64,000 nucleotides of DNA from Pimelobacter simplex (GTDB lineage: Bacteria; Actinomycetota; Actinomycetes; Propionibacteriales; Nocardioidaceae), in the NCBI RefSeq assembly GCF_024662235.1, contig NZ_CP096276.1, positions 5,208,001 through 5,272,000 on the forward strand, read 5' to 3'. This document shows, one piece after another, positions 31,482 through 41,269 of this stretch. The translations under genes and the position numbers were made by a program. The notes beneath the pieces were generated by a model, which was given only the letters and a program-made list of their open reading frames with translations, was not told the DNA's origin and did not search any database. Within the stretch, counting starts at the first letter, position 1. Each line of letters starts with the position of its first letter.

Positions 31482-33837
31482 TCAGCGCCGCCGCCACGCG
31501 GTCCTCCAGCGGAGGAGTCAGTGCGTCGTCGCCCGAGACGATCTCGACGCGCTCGATCCGCCCGGTGAACCGGAACCCGTTGCGGGTCCCGTAGTCGTCG
31601 GTGACCGGCGTGCCGCGGTCGATGCCGACGTCGAGCGTCTGGTCCATCGAGAACATGTGGGGCAGCGACCGCTCCAGGCGGCCCTCGGCGACCTTTGCGC
31701 CGTCGAGCACGAGCGTGATCGAGGCGCCCTTGCCGAAGCCGCCGCCGTCGTACGCGAAGACGAGCTCGACGTCGTGCTCGCCGTCGGTCAGCACCGTCGC
31801 CGACCGCACGTGCGTCCAGTCGATCGCCGCCCGGCTGTAGGCCCAGGTGACGACGCCCTCCTTGACGTAGAGCGACCACCCGCCGAAGTAGCCGCCCTGC
31901 GCGACGAGCACGCCCGACGTCCCCGGGCCTCCCGCGAACCGCGCCCGTACGACGTGCGACGCGTTGCGCACCGGCGGCACCGCGTCGTCGCGCAGCCGTC
32001 CCGAGGTGGGCCCGAGGACGATCGAGGTCGGGGGAGCGGGCCGGCCGGTGCCGCCGGCGTTGAACCGGCGGGCGAGCTTGTCGTCCATGGGGAGCACGTG
32101 GTTGCGCCGTGCCTCGGCCAGGAAGAGCTCCTGCAGAGCGGCGAGCCGCTCCGGCTCGGCGGCCGCGAGGTCCCGGGCCTGGGTCCAGTCGGTCGTGGTG
32201 TCGTAGAGCTCCCAGCGATCGTCCTCGAAGCGCGGCGTCTCCACCGACGCCGGGTGCCAGGGCGCCTTGTGCGCGGCGACCGCGGTCCAGCCCTCGTGGT
32301 AGATCCCGCGGTTGCCGAACATCTCGAAGTACTGCGTGGTGTGCCGTTCCGCGGCCTGCGGCTGGTCGAAGGAGTAGGCGAACGAGACGCCGTCCAACGG
32401 TGCCTGCCGGACGCCGTCGATCGTCTCCGGCACCGGTACGCCGGCCACGTCGAGCAGCGTCGGCAGCACGTCGTTCACGTGGTGCCACTGGCGCCGCACC
32501 TCGCCGCGTGCCCGGATGCCCGCGGGCCAGTGCACGACGAGCCCGTTGCGGGTGCCGCCGTAGTGCGAGGCGACCTGCTTCGTCCACTGGTACGGCGTGT
32601 CCATGGCCACCGCCCAACCGGCGGGGTAGTGCGCGTAGGTGTCCGGCCCGCCGAGCTCGCCGGGTCGCTCCGCGATGAAGCGCGCGATCCGCTCCGGGTC
32701 CTCCTCGATGCCGTTGAAGTGCAGCCCCTCGTTGAGCGTCCCGGCCGGCCCGCCCTCGGCGGAAGCCCCGTTGTCACCGAGGATGTAGAGCACGATCGTG
32801 TTGTCGAGCTCGCCGCGCTCGCGCAGCGCGTCGATCACCCGGCCCACCTGGGCGTCGGTGTGCTCGGCGAACGCCGCGTAGAGCTCCATGAGCCGTTGCC
32901 CGGTCTCCTGCTCCAGCGCGGAGACGTCGTCCCAGTGGGGGACGCCGGGCGTCCAGGGCGCCAGCTCCGCCTCCGGAGGTACGACGCCCAGTGCGCGCTG
33001 CTTCTCGAGCGTGATCTCGCGTTGCCGGTCCCACCCGTGCGCGAACTCGCCGCGGTAGCGGTCCCGCCACGAGTCCGGGACCTGGAAGGGCGCGTGCGTC
33101 GCGCCGAACGCGAGGTAGCAGAACCACGGCTTGTCGGGCGCGTGCGTGCGGACGTCGCCGGTCCAGGCGATCGCGCGGTCGGCGAGGTCCTCGGACAGGT
33201 GGTAGCCCTCGGCCGCGCTGCGCGGCGGGTCGACGAACGTCGTACCGTCGACGAGCGTCGGCTCGAACTGGCTGGCCTCGCCGCCGAGGAAGCCGTAGAA
33301 GCGGTCGAATCCCTCGCCCGTCGGCCACCGGTCGAACGGTCCTGCCGCGGTCTGCTCCCAGGGCGGGGTCTGGTGCCACTTGCCGAAGGCGCCCGTGCTG
33401 TAGCCGTTGCCGCGCAGGACCTGCGCGAGCGTGCCGGCGTCGCGGGGGCGCAGGCCGTCGTACCCCGGGGCGCCGGTGGAGATCTCCATGACCGTGCCGA
33501 CGCCGACCGCGTGGTGGTTGCGACCGGTCATCAGCGCGGCCCGTGTGGGCGAGCACAGCGCCGTGGTGTGGAAGCGCGTGTAGCGCAGGCCGTCGTCGGC
33601 GAGCTGCTCGGCGACGGGCGTCCGGCACGGGCCGCCGAAGACCGAGGGGGCGCCGAATCCCATGTCGTCGAGCAGGACGACGAGCACGTTCGGCGCTCCC
33701 TCGGGGGCTTCGAGCCGCTCCCGCCCCGGCAGCGGACCGTCCTGGTCCCGTACGTCGACCTCCGCCTCGAAGGCGGCGCGGGCGCGGTGGAAGGGCAGGT
33801 GGGCGCGGGGATCGTCGGACACGGGGTCTCCGTTCAT
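31471..33837 (-). CDS. type I (formylglycine) sulfatase, arylsulfatase-like
   Basis: A 788-residue sulfatase. The active-site signature is [12 protein letters not shown] with C95 as the residue converted to formylglycine. Metal ligands are visible in VLLDDMGFG (Asp-Asp) and [10 protein letters not shown] (Asp-Asn). The C-terminal 200 residues form a beta-rich domain common in large actinobacterial arylsulfatases. No signal peptide is seen, so the enzyme is probably cytoplasmic and acts on imported sulfate esters. ATG at 33837 is set by the ATGA overlap with the FGE gene, which supplies its activating enzyme. It is last in the ABC importer operon. Confidence 0.93.
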   Translation of the reverse strand: MNGDPVSDDPRAHLPFHRARAAFEAEVDVRDQDGPLPGRERLEAPEGAPNVLVVLLDDMGFGAPSVFGGPCRTPVAEQLADDGLRYTRFHTTALCSPTRAALMTGRNHHAVGVGTVMEISTGAPGYDGLRPRDAGTLAQVLRGNGYSTGAFGKWHQTPPWEQTAAGPFDRWPTGEGFDRFYGFLGGEASQFEPTLVDGTTFVDPPRSAAEGYHLSEDLADRAIAWTGDVRTHAPDKPWFCYLAFGATHAPFQVPDSWRDRYRGEFAHGWDRQREITLEKQRALGVVPPEAELAPWTPGVPHWDDVSALEQETGQRLMELYAAFAEHTDAQVGRVIDALRERGELDNTIVLYILGDNGASAEGGPAGTLNEGLHFNGIEEDPERIARFIAERPGELGGPDTYAHYPAGWAVAMDTPYQWTKQVASHYGGTRNGLVVHWPAGIRARGEVRRQWHHVNDVLPTLLDVAGVPVPETIDGVRQAPLDGVSFAYSFDQPQAAERHTTQYFEMFGNRGIYHEGWTAVAAHKAPWHPASVETPRFEDDRWELYDTTTDWTQARDLAAAEPERLAALQELFLAEARRNHVLPMDDKLARRFNAGGTGRPAPPTSIVLGPTSGRLRDDAVPPVRNASHVVRARFAGGPGTSGVLVAQGGYFGGWSLYVKEGVVTWAYSRAAIDWTHVRSATVLTDGEHDVELVFAYDGGGFGKGASITLVLDGAKVAEGRLERSLPHMFSMDQTLDVGIDRGTPVTDDYGTRNGFRFTGRIERVEIVSGDDALTPPLEDRVAAALITQ

Positions 33838-34793
33838 GAGGGGGTCGAGAGGGAATTGCCGCACCGGAAGCCGACATTGGCCGAGGCCGAGTCGGGGGTG
33901 TTGCTGCTGCGGGCGGCGACGCGGTAGCGGTTGCAGTACGAGTCGTGGCAGAGGTAGGAGCCGCCGCGCATCACGCGGGTGTGCCCGTGCCGGGGCCCGT
34001 GCGGGTCGTCGGCGGGGGAGTCGGCGTAGTAGCCGGCGTCGAACCGGTCGGCGCACCACTCCCAGACGTTGCCGACGGTCTGGAAGAGGCCGTAGCCGTT
34101 GGGTCGGTAGGACTTCACCGGTGCCGTCGTCAGGTGGCCGTCGTCGAGCGTGTTGTGCCGGGGGAAGTCGCCCTGCCACACGTTGAGCCGCCAGGCGCCG
34201 CCGTCGTGCAGCTCGTCCCCCCAGGGGAAGCGGCGGCCCGAGAGGCCCCCACGTGCGGCGAATTCCCACTCGGCCTCGGTCAGCAGCCGCTTGCCCGCCC
34301 AGCGGCAGTACGCCTGCGCGTCGTGCCACGTGACGTGCACGACGGGGTGGTGCGGCAGGTCGCCGATCGACGACAGCGGTCCGGCGGGGTGCCGCCAGTC
34401 CGCGCCCTTGACCGCGACCCACCAGGGCGTCGTGTCGAGCCGGTGCAGGACGTCGGCCCGGGTGGCCTCGACGGCGAGGTGGAAGACCGCGGAGACACCG
34501 AGCTGCTCGGCCTCGGTGACATGGCCGGTGGCGCGCACGAACCGCGCGAACGCCGCGTTGGTCACCGCCGTCTCGTCCACGAGGTACGGCGCCAGCGTCA
34601 CCTCGTGCACCGGACCCTCGCCGTCAGCGGGATCCCCGTCGCCGAAGGGGTCACCCATCGCGAACGTCCCGCCGGGGATCGCGCGCTGGCCGCGGGTGTC
34701 GCGCCGGTCTGCCGGCGGCCGGTACGGAGCCGCGGGACCGACGGTGAGCAGGTCGCCCTGGCCGACCGATCCCGCGCAGCACGCGCCGCTCAT
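33834..34793 (-). CDS. formylglycine-generating enzyme (sulfatase-modifying factor)
   Basis: A 319-residue FGE. It oxidises the sulfatase active-site Cys to formylglycine using copper and oxygen. Family marks: IPGGTFAMGD near residue 40, VTWHDAQAYCRWAGKRLLTE, NVWEWCADRF and the copper-binding pair C282 and C287 in RGGSYLCHDSYCNRYRVAAR. It overlaps the ABC ATPase upstream (4 nt) and the sulfatase downstream (4 nt), so it is made with its client. This is the aerobic route; no anSME is present. Confidence 0.95.
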   Translation of the reverse strand: MSGACCAGSVGQGDLLTVGPAAPYRPPADRRDTRGQRAIPGGTFAMGDPFGDGDPADGEGPVHEVTLAPYLVDETAVTNAAFARFVRATGHVTEAEQLGVSAVFHLAVEATRADVLHRLDTTPWWVAVKGADWRHPAGPLSSIGDLPHHPVVHVTWHDAQAYCRWAGKRLLTEAEWEFAARGGLSGRRFPWGDELHDGGAWRLNVWQGDFPRHNTLDDGHLTTAPVKSYRPNGYGLFQTVGNVWEWCADRFDAGYYADSPADDPHGPRHGHTRVMRGGSYLCHDSYCNRYRVAARSSNTPDSASANVGFRCGNSLSTPS

Positions 34794-36460
34794 GACGCGA
34801 GCTCGCGCACCCGCCGGCCGCGGCGCCGGCTGGGGTCCGGCACCGGGACGGCGTCGAGCAGCCGTCGCGTGTAGTCCTCGCTCGGGTGCGTGAACACCGC
34901 GCTCACGGGGCCTTCCTCGACGAGCCGTCCAGCGCGCAGGACCGCCACCCGGTCGGCGACCTGGTGCACGACGGCGAGGTCGTGGCTGATGAACAGGCAG
35001 GCGAAGCCGAGCCGCTCCTGGAGGTCGCGGAACAGCTCCAGTACGCGCGCCTGCACCGACACGTCGAGCGCACTGGTGGGCTCGTCGGCCACGAGCAGGC
35101 TCGGCTCCAGCGCGAGCGCACGGGCCAGGGCAATCCGCTGCCGCTGGCCGCCGGAGAGCTCACGCGGGCGCCGGCCGGCGTACGACGCGGGGAGCTGGAC
35201 CGCTTCGAGGAGCTCGGCCACCCGGGCGTCGCGCTCACCGGTGGTGCCGACCTGGTGGATGTCGAGCGGCTCGCGGATGCTCGCACCGACGCTGAGCCGC
35301 GGGTCGAGCGAGGCCTCCGGGTCCTGGTGCACGAACGCCAGACCACGACGGAGGTTCCGGCGCTCGGAGCGAGGCGCGGCCAGCACGTCCCGGCCGCGCA
35401 GCAGCACCTGCCCGTCGGCCAGCGGGACGAGGCCGGCGGCGAGCCGGCCGAGTGTCGTCTTGCCGGAGCCGGACTCGCCGACCAGGCCGAGCACCTCACC
35501 CGGCGCGACGGTGAGCGAGACGTCGCTGATCGCGGGGAAGGCCCGGCCCCGACGGCTCGATCCGTAGTGCACGTGGACGTCGCGGAACTCCACGGCCGGG
35601 GTCACCTCGTCCGCGACGATCGCCGCCGCCGCGGGGACGGCCGGGCCCGGCGTCGCCTGCGTGCCGGCCTCGGGGAGGCGCAGCACCGACGCGAGCAGCG
35701 TCTTGGTGTACGGCTCCCGCGGGTGGGCGAACAGCGCGCGGGTCTCGCCCTCCTCGACGACATTGCCCGCCTGCAGGACGACGACCCGGTCGGCGATCTC
35801 GGCGACCACCCCCATGTTGTGGGTGATGAGCACGATCGCGGTGCCGGTCTGCTCGCGGATCCGGTCCAGCAGGCGCAGGATCTCGGCCTGCACGGTGACG
35901 TCGAGCGCGGTGGTCGGCTCGTCGGCGAGCAGCACCTCCGGCTCGTTCGCCAGCGCGAGGGCGAGCACCACCCGCTGCTTCTGGCCGCCCGAGAGCTGGT
36001 GGGGGTACGAGCCGAGCCGGCGCTCCGGCTCGGGGATCTCGACCGCGCGGAGCAGCTCGATCGCCCGCTCCCGTGCGGCTTTCCGCGATCGGAGGCCGTG
36101 CGCGCGCAGTGCCTCGCGGAGCTGCCAGCCGACGGTCCGCACCGGGTTGAGCGCGGTCTGCGGCTCCTGGAACACCATCGCGATCCGGGCACCGCGGAAC
36201 CGGTCGAGCTCGGCCTCGGGCAGCCCGAGGAGCTCCTCGCCGTCGTACCTGATGGATCCGGTGGCCTGCGCGCCCGGCGGCAGCAGGCCGAGCACCGCAC
36301 GCGCGGTCATCGACTTCCCGGAGCCCGATTCGCCCACCAGGGCGAGGATCTCGCCGCGTTCGAGGGCGACCGAGACATCCTCGACGGCGGGCCGGGGCTG
36401 GGCGAACGAGATGGCGAGGTGCTCGATCTCGAGCACAGGGGACACAGGCGACTCAGGCAC
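34790..36460 (-). CDS. dipeptide/oligopeptide-type ABC transporter, fused double ATP-binding protein (DppD-DppF)
   Basis: A 556-residue protein with two complete ATPase domains. Domain 1: Walker A GESGSGKSMTA, signature LSGGQKQRVVLALAL, Walker B VLLADEPTTALD. Domain 2: Walker A GESGSGKTTLG, signature LSGGQRQRIALARAL, Walker B LLVADEPTSALD. Each ends with an oligopeptide-type C-terminal region (HPREPYTKTLL; HPSEDYTRRLL). GTG at 36460 is chosen because homology starts at VLEIEHLAISF and it overlaps the permease stop by 8 nt; GTG codons at 36445 and 36436 are alternatives. It powers the importer of the sulfatase operon. Confidence 0.9.
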   Translation of the reverse strand: MPESPVSPVLEIEHLAISFAQPRPAVEDVSVALERGEILALVGESGSGKSMTARAVLGLLPPGAQATGSIRYDGEELLGLPEAELDRFRGARIAMVFQEPQTALNPVRTVGWQLREALRAHGLRSRKAARERAIELLRAVEIPEPERRLGSYPHQLSGGQKQRVVLALALANEPEVLLADEPTTALDVTVQAEILRLLDRIREQTGTAIVLITHNMGVVAEIADRVVVLQAGNVVEEGETRALFAHPREPYTKTLLASVLRLPEAGTQATPGPAVPAAAAIVADEVTPAVEFRDVHVHYGSSRRGRAFPAISDVSLTVAPGEVLGLVGESGSGKTTLGRLAAGLVPLADGQVLLRGRDVLAAPRSERRNLRRGLAFVHQDPEASLDPRLSVGASIREPLDIHQVGTTGERDARVAELLEAVQLPASYAGRRPRELSGGQRQRIALARALALEPSLLVADEPTSALDVSVQARVLELFRDLQERLGFACLFISHDLAVVHQVADRVAVLRAGRLVEEGPVSAVFTHPSEDYTRRLLDAVPVPDPSRRRGRRVRELAS

Positions 36461-37346
36461 GGCGGGCCTCCGCGAGGGACTGGGAGATGAGCAGGAGACC
36501 GAGGACCAGCGCCACCACGACGGCGAGCGGGCCCACGGCGAAGAACGGCGCCTCGTGCAGCAGTCGCACGCCGTCCTTGATGAGGGAGCCGAGCGAAGGG
36601 TGCGGCGGCCGGACACCCAGCCCGAGGAAGCTCATCGCGCCCTCGATGAACACCGCGACCGACATCGACACGGCGAGCTGGACGGTCAGCGGCTCCAGCG
36701 AGTTGGGGAGGACGTGCTTGCGCAGCACCCACCAGGGTCCGGCGCCGACGACCTGCGAGGCCTCGACGAACGGCATCTCCCGCACGGTCCGCACCGATGT
36801 GCGCACCAGCCGCCCGAAGACCGGGATCTCCAGCGCCACGATGACGACGCCGACCGTGAGCACGCCGGGGCCGAGGAAGGCGGTGAGCAGGATGCCCAGG
36901 ATGAGCGCGGGGAACGCGAGCAGCAGGTCGAACGCCCGCTGCGCGATCACGTCGGTCACCGTCCACCAGCTCGTGACCAGGCCGATCAGCACGCCGGCGG
37001 CCGCGCCGACCGGCACCGCCGCGAACACGATGACCAGGTCGACCCGGATGCCGTACAGCGTGCGGGACAGGATGTCGCGGTTGAGCTCGTCGGTGCCGAG
37101 CCAGTGCCCGGGGCCGGGCCCCAGCAGGTTGGCGCCCTTGATCTGCTCCGTCGGCCCGTACGGCGCGAGCAGCGGCCCGAGCACGCCGAGCGCCACCACC
37201 GTGCTGACGAGCACGAGCCCCACGAGGCCGCGGCCGTGGCGCAGCGCGTGCAGCAGGCCGTCGCGTCGTACGGGCGCGGGATCGCCGGGGACGGGACCCA
37301 CGGGGACCGGGCTGAGCGGCTCCTCCAGCGAGACGTCGAGGGTCAT
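36453..37346 (-). CDS. dipeptide-type ABC transporter permease (DppC-like)
   Basis: A 297-residue permease with about six transmembrane helices. It has the DppC hallmark HWLGTDELNRDILSRTLYG at about residues 67-85 and the EAA loop (EASQVVGAGPWWVLRKHVLP). A Pro-rich cytoplasmic N-terminus of about 40 residues precedes the first helix. The ATG at 37346 shares one base with the DppB stop (TGATG). Confidence 0.92.
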   Translation of the reverse strand: MTLDVSLEEPLSPVPVGPVPGDPAPVRRDGLLHALRHGRGLVGLVLVSTVVALGVLGPLLAPYGPTEQIKGANLLGPGPGHWLGTDELNRDILSRTLYGIRVDLVIVFAAVPVGAAAGVLIGLVTSWWTVTDVIAQRAFDLLLAFPALILGILLTAFLGPGVLTVGVVIVALEIPVFGRLVRTSVRTVREMPFVEASQVVGAGPWWVLRKHVLPNSLEPLTVQLAVSMSVAVFIEGAMSFLGLGVRPPHPSLGSLIKDGVRLLHEAPFFAVGPLAVVVALVLGLLLISQSLAEARRA

Positions 37347-38305
37347 CAGGAGACTCCGTTCAGCCGGACGCGCGGGTCGAGCCACGCATGGATGACGTCC
37401 GTGGCGAGCTGGGTGAGGACGAAGACGACCACCGAGAGCAGCAGCAGGACCTGCACGACGGGGTAGTCGCGGGCCGAGATCCCCTGCTCCACCAGGCGTC
37501 CGAGGCCCGGCCAGGCGAAGACCGCCTCGACCAGGATCGCCCCACCCAGCAGGGTTCCGAGCTGCAGGCCGAGCACCGTCACCGTCGACGGCAGCGCGTT
37601 GCGCAGCGCCTGGGTGAGCACGATCCGGCGGCGAGGGATGCCGAGCGCCCGCGCCGTCGTCACGTACGGCTGCCGCATCTGCGTCCGCAGCGCCTCGGTG
37701 AGGAACCGGGTCAGTGCCGCCCACGCGGGCAGCGCCAGCGCGATGCCCGGGAGGATCAGGTACTGCAGCGCGATGTCGGGCTGCGCGAAGAAGCCGGCCG
37801 GCGGCGTCCCCCCAGCGGGGAGCACGGGGAAGCGCACCGCGAACACCAGCACCAGCACGAGCGCCGTCGCGAACGTCGGCACCGCCACCGCCGCGGTGTT
37901 GAGGGCCGAGAGCAGCGAGTTGAGCCAGCGCCGGTCCCCGACCACCGCCGCGGTGCTGGTCACGATCGCACCGACGGTGGCGAGGACGAGCGCGAACAGC
38001 GTCAGCACGACGGTGTTGAGCGCACCGTCCGCGATCAGGCTGCCCACGTCCCCGCCCAGCTTGTACGACGGACCGAGGTCGAACCGGGCCAGGTCGCCGA
38101 GCCAGTGCACGTACTGGCTCCAGAACGGCTGGTCCAGCCCGAGCTGCGTGCGGATCGCGTCCCGCGCGGCGGGCGTGGCGTCCGGCCCGGCGAGCACCGT
38201 GACGGGGTCGCCGGGCACCAGCCGGATCAGGGCGAAGATCCCGATCGACGCGAGCGCCGTCACGAGGAGGGCCGAGCCCAGCCGGCTGAGGAGGTAGCGG
38301 GTCAT
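37346..38305 (-). CDS. dipeptide-type ABC transporter permease (DppB-like)
   Basis: A 319-residue permease. The start MTRYLLSRLGSALLVTAL and the IRLVPGDPVTVLAG segment are typical of DppB/OppB proteins, followed by the extracellular LGLDQPFWSQYVHWLGDLA and the EAA loop (TTARALGIPRRRIVLTQALR). It pairs with DppC. The substrate-binding protein gene ends 10 nt upstream. Confidence 0.92.
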   Translation of the reverse strand: MTRYLLSRLGSALLVTALASIGIFALIRLVPGDPVTVLAGPDATPAARDAIRTQLGLDQPFWSQYVHWLGDLARFDLGPSYKLGGDVGSLIADGALNTVVLTLFALVLATVGAIVTSTAAVVGDRRWLNSLLSALNTAAVAVPTFATALVLVLVFAVRFPVLPAGGTPPAGFFAQPDIALQYLILPGIALALPAWAALTRFLTEALRTQMRQPYVTTARALGIPRRRIVLTQALRNALPSTVTVLGLQLGTLLGGAILVEAVFAWPGLGRLVEQGISARDYPVVQVLLLLSVVVFVLTQLATDVIHAWLDPRVRLNGVS

Positions 38306-38315
38306 GACGCTGTGC

Positions 38316-39926
38316 TCACTTCGACAGGTACGTGTCGTAGAAGACCGGCTCGCCGCGCTTGGTCTGCCCGATGCCGTGGACCTGCGTGCTGCTGGCGTCC
38401 TGCGGCAGCGTGATCGCGATCTCCAGCAGGAACGAGCCCTTGAGCAGCGCCTGGCTGAGCGTGGCGTAGTCGGCGGTGTCGACCGCGTCGGGCTTCTCCT
38501 TCCAGACCTTGTCCGCGATCGCCTGGTAGTCCTTGTCGACGTAGAGCGAGGCGTTGTGCTCGGCGTTGAAGGGGTACGCCGACACGGCGAGCGTCGACGG
38601 CGTCCAGTTGGCGTAGCCGTGGCTGAGGATCCACAGCGCCGGGAACTTCGCGCCGATCAGCTGCTGGATCACCTGCGCCTGCTCCTGCGGGTCGAGCTCG
38701 ACCTCGATGCCCACCTTGGCCAGGTCGGCCTGCGCGATCTGCGCGATCGCCCCGTAGATGGGGTTCTCCGAGGGATAGGTGAGCGGCAGCTTCGGGATCT
38801 TCACGCCGTCGGCCTTGGCCTCGTCGACGAGCTTCTTCGCCTGGTCGAGGTCGTAGTCGTAGGTGCCGTTGGCCGTCGCGTCGTACGCCGGCGAGTAGTC
38901 CGGCCACGGCAGGCTGATCGGGACGCCCGCGCCGCGGAAGACCTCGTCCACGACCCGCTTGCGGTCCAGGGCGTAGGCGATCGCCTGACGGACCCGGACG
39001 TCGGAGAGTGCGGGGTTGGTGACGTTCGTGCCGACGTACACCTGGCCCTCGGCGCCGTCCCACTGGTTGACGTTGAACTGGTCGTCCTTGCCGAGGCTCT
39101 CGAAGTCGCGGTACGACGCGCCGAGGATCAGGTCGAGCTGGTGCGAGCGGAGCTGGGCGACCTGCGCCTGCGGGTCCGGGATGACGCTGACGTCGATGCC
39201 GTCGAGCGCCGGCTTGCCGCGCCAGTAGTCGTCATTGCGCGTGAACTGGATCTTGGCGCCCGGGCTCCAGCTCGTGAACTCGAACGGGCCGGTGCCGACG
39301 AACGCCTTGCCCTCGCGGAGCTGGTCGATCGTGTCCTGGTCGATGATCGGCAGCATGTCGAGCAGGTCGAAGATGTTGCTCAGCGGGTGCGCGAAGGTCA
39401 GCGTGATCGCGTGCTCGTCGGTGGTGTCGAAGCCGGTGATCGCCGCGGCCGTGCGCTGCAGCTGCACCGTCCAGGCCGGGTCCGCCCAGGTCTTGATGCT
39501 GAACTCGACGTCCTTGCTCGTGAACGGCCGGCCGGAGTGGAACTTCACGTCGTCGCGCAGCTGCAGGGTGAGCTGCTTGCCGTCGTCGGAGAGCTGCCAC
39601 GACGTCGCGAGCGAGGGCTTCGGGTCCAGGCTGTCGAGCGGGTAGTCGATCAGCGAGTCGTAGACGCTGCCGATCAGGACGTTGATCGAGTCGCTGGAGT
39701 TCGTGAAGATCCGCGCCGGAACGATGTCCTGGAGCGCGCCGACCCGCAGCGTGCCGCCCTCCTGGCGCTCACCCGAGCCGCTCTTGAGCTCGTCGACGGC
39801 CGACGAGCAGGCCGTCGCCGTGACCAGGGTCAGCAGCGCGACGAGCGCGCCGGCCAGGCGGATCAGGTGCCGGCGGGAGCGCTGGTGCGCGCGGCGGTGC
39901 GGGTGGGCGGAGACGGGTGTGGACAC
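38316..39926 (-). CDS. ABC transporter substrate-binding lipoprotein (family 5, dipeptide/nickel type)
   Basis: A 536-residue family-5 solute-binding protein. The N-terminus has a basic stretch (HPHRRAHQRSRRHL), a hydrophobic core and a lipobox-like TATAC, so it is likely a lipoprotein. SBP_bac_5 marks: FHSGRPFTSKDVEFSI, VGTGPFEF and VRQAIAYALDRKRVV. The start is GTG at 39926 with AAAGGA 6 nt upstream. Although the family is named for peptides, it also carries other solutes; the sulfatase and FGE in the operon suggest a sulfated organic compound. Confidence 0.9.
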   Translation of the reverse strand: MSTPVSAHPHRRAHQRSRRHLIRLAGALVALLTLVTATACSSAVDELKSGSGERQEGGTLRVGALQDIVPARIFTNSSDSINVLIGSVYDSLIDYPLDSLDPKPSLATSWQLSDDGKQLTLQLRDDVKFHSGRPFTSKDVEFSIKTWADPAWTVQLQRTAAAITGFDTTDEHAITLTFAHPLSNIFDLLDMLPIIDQDTIDQLREGKAFVGTGPFEFTSWSPGAKIQFTRNDDYWRGKPALDGIDVSVIPDPQAQVAQLRSHQLDLILGASYRDFESLGKDDQFNVNQWDGAEGQVYVGTNVTNPALSDVRVRQAIAYALDRKRVVDEVFRGAGVPISLPWPDYSPAYDATANGTYDYDLDQAKKLVDEAKADGVKIPKLPLTYPSENPIYGAIAQIAQADLAKVGIEVELDPQEQAQVIQQLIGAKFPALWILSHGYANWTPSTLAVSAYPFNAEHNASLYVDKDYQAIADKVWKEKPDAVDTADYATLSQALLKGSFLLEIAITLPQDASSTQVHGIGQTKRGEPVFYDTYLSK

Positions 39927-39984
39927 GGGTGTTCCTTTCGGGGACGGAGACGGGTCCGAGAAGGGGGGCGAGGGGAGGGAAGGG

Positions 39985-41052
39985 TCAGGCGCCGCGACGG
40001 CGACGACACGCCCCGGCGGTCTCGACGCAGCCCTGGGGGTCGTCGAGGACCGGTCCCAGCGCGACGGTGCAGGCGCTGATCGCCTGGATGTCCGCGCCGA
40101 AGCGGGTGAAGGAGACGGGGACCGCGTGGTCGAGGGCGGTGTGCTCGTCGTAGGACCCGACGACGGTGTCGAGCTGCTCGGGGTCGCCGGTGAACGCCTG
40201 CCCGACGAGGACGACGCGATCCGGCGAGAGCATGTCGCGCACCGAACCGGCGACCGCGCCGAGCGTGCGCGCCCGGTCGGCGGGGGAGAGCGACGGCACC
40301 GTGGCCGCGAGGCAGCCGGTCCGGCCGCACGAGCACGGGATCCGCGAACCGGTGGGGAAGTGGGTCAGGCTCGCGGCCCGGGTGACGTCGGTCTGCACGC
40401 CGCGATCGACCGCGACCGACCAGCCGAAGGTGTCGCGGGCGTAGACGTAGAGCGTCATCCCGCCGATCCCGTGCCGGCGGTGCAGGAACTCCGATGCGGC
40501 GACCGCGGAGATGTGGTCGCCGGTGCGGACCGGGAGGCCGGTCAGGTCGCGCAGCTCGGCCTCGCGCTCGGTCGGCACCAGGCCGAGCTCGCGCCAGGGG
40601 GAGACGAGGCCGGCCGCCAGCGGGACCCGGTCGGGGAGCGTGCCGAGGAGGGCGGCGCCGACCCGGCTCAGCTGCTCGAGGTCGGGGTCCGCGCCGAGCG
40701 GGCGTCGTACGGTGCGGGAGGCGAGGACGCGGCCGGTGAGGTCGCCGAGGGCGACCGTCGCGATCCGGCGTCCGACGTGGAAGCCGAGGGTGACGTAGTG
40801 CTCCGCGTCGATCTCGACCGGGACGCCCGGGCGCCCGGTGAGTCCGGGGCGAGCGAGGTCGGGGCGCTCGCGGAGCAGGCCGAGCTCGGCGAGCTGGGCC
40901 GCCGTACGGCCGACGGTGGCGATGCTCAGCCCGCTCGCCGCGGCGATCTCGTCACGAGACGCACGGCCGGCGGAGCGGACGTGCTCCAGCACCTGGGCGG
41001 CGGTCGGGCTGAACCGGCCGCGGGACACGGTGATGATCGGCGAACGAGGCAC
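39985..41052 (-). CDS. ROK family transcriptional regulator
   Basis: A 355-residue ROK/NagC-type regulator. The N-terminal winged HTH is TAAQVLEHVRSAGRASRDEI followed by AAASGLSIATVGRTAAQL. The ROK domain carries the zinc motif CSCGRTGCLAA. Such proteins usually sense sugars or sugar derivatives, which may hint that the importer carries a sulfated sugar. The sugar-kinase ATP site is poorly kept. The start is GTG at 41052 with AAGGAGG 5 nt upstream. It precedes the transporter operon by 58 nt on the same strand and is divergent from the dioxygenase, so it probably controls both. Confidence 0.85.
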   Translation of the reverse strand: MPRSPIITVSRGRFSPTAAQVLEHVRSAGRASRDEIAAASGLSIATVGRTAAQLAELGLLRERPDLARPGLTGRPGVPVEIDAEHYVTLGFHVGRRIATVALGDLTGRVLASRTVRRPLGADPDLEQLSRVGAALLGTLPDRVPLAAGLVSPWRELGLVPTEREAELRDLTGLPVRTGDHISAVAASEFLHRRHGIGGMTLYVYARDTFGWSVAVDRGVQTDVTRAASLTHFPTGSRIPCSCGRTGCLAATVPSLSPADRARTLGAVAGSVRDMLSPDRVVLVGQAFTGDPEQLDTVVGSYDEHTALDHAVPVSFTRFGADIQAISACTVALGPVLDDPQGCVETAGACRRRRGA

Positions 41053-41090
41053 GCCGTCCTCCTTCCGAGTCCGTGGCGGGGTGCCGAGGT

Positions 41091-41127
41091 GAGCAATTGT
41101 CTATCAACTGACTCGACAAACTGTAGA
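41091..41127. promoter_or_regulatory. AT-rich symmetric region between ROK and dioxygenase genes (candidate operator)
   Basis: Within a GC-rich context this stretch holds TTGTC (41097-41101) with GACAA (41115-41119) and TCTA (41100-41103) with TAGA (41124-41127). It is the only AT-rich part of the 217-nt divergent region, so promoters and the ROK site most likely lie here. No -10/-35 pair is convincing. Confidence 0.35.
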
Positions 41128-41269
41128 TCACCGTGGAGGGCGTCCCACAACTTCGTCCCGCGATCCGGTCGGGTTCGGATCACGGTGAGCGGAACCCTTG
41201 TCCGGTGGGGCTTTCCGCCTCACCGTGGACCCTCGTTCCCCACCCCCGACGACGAAGGACCGCCACGTC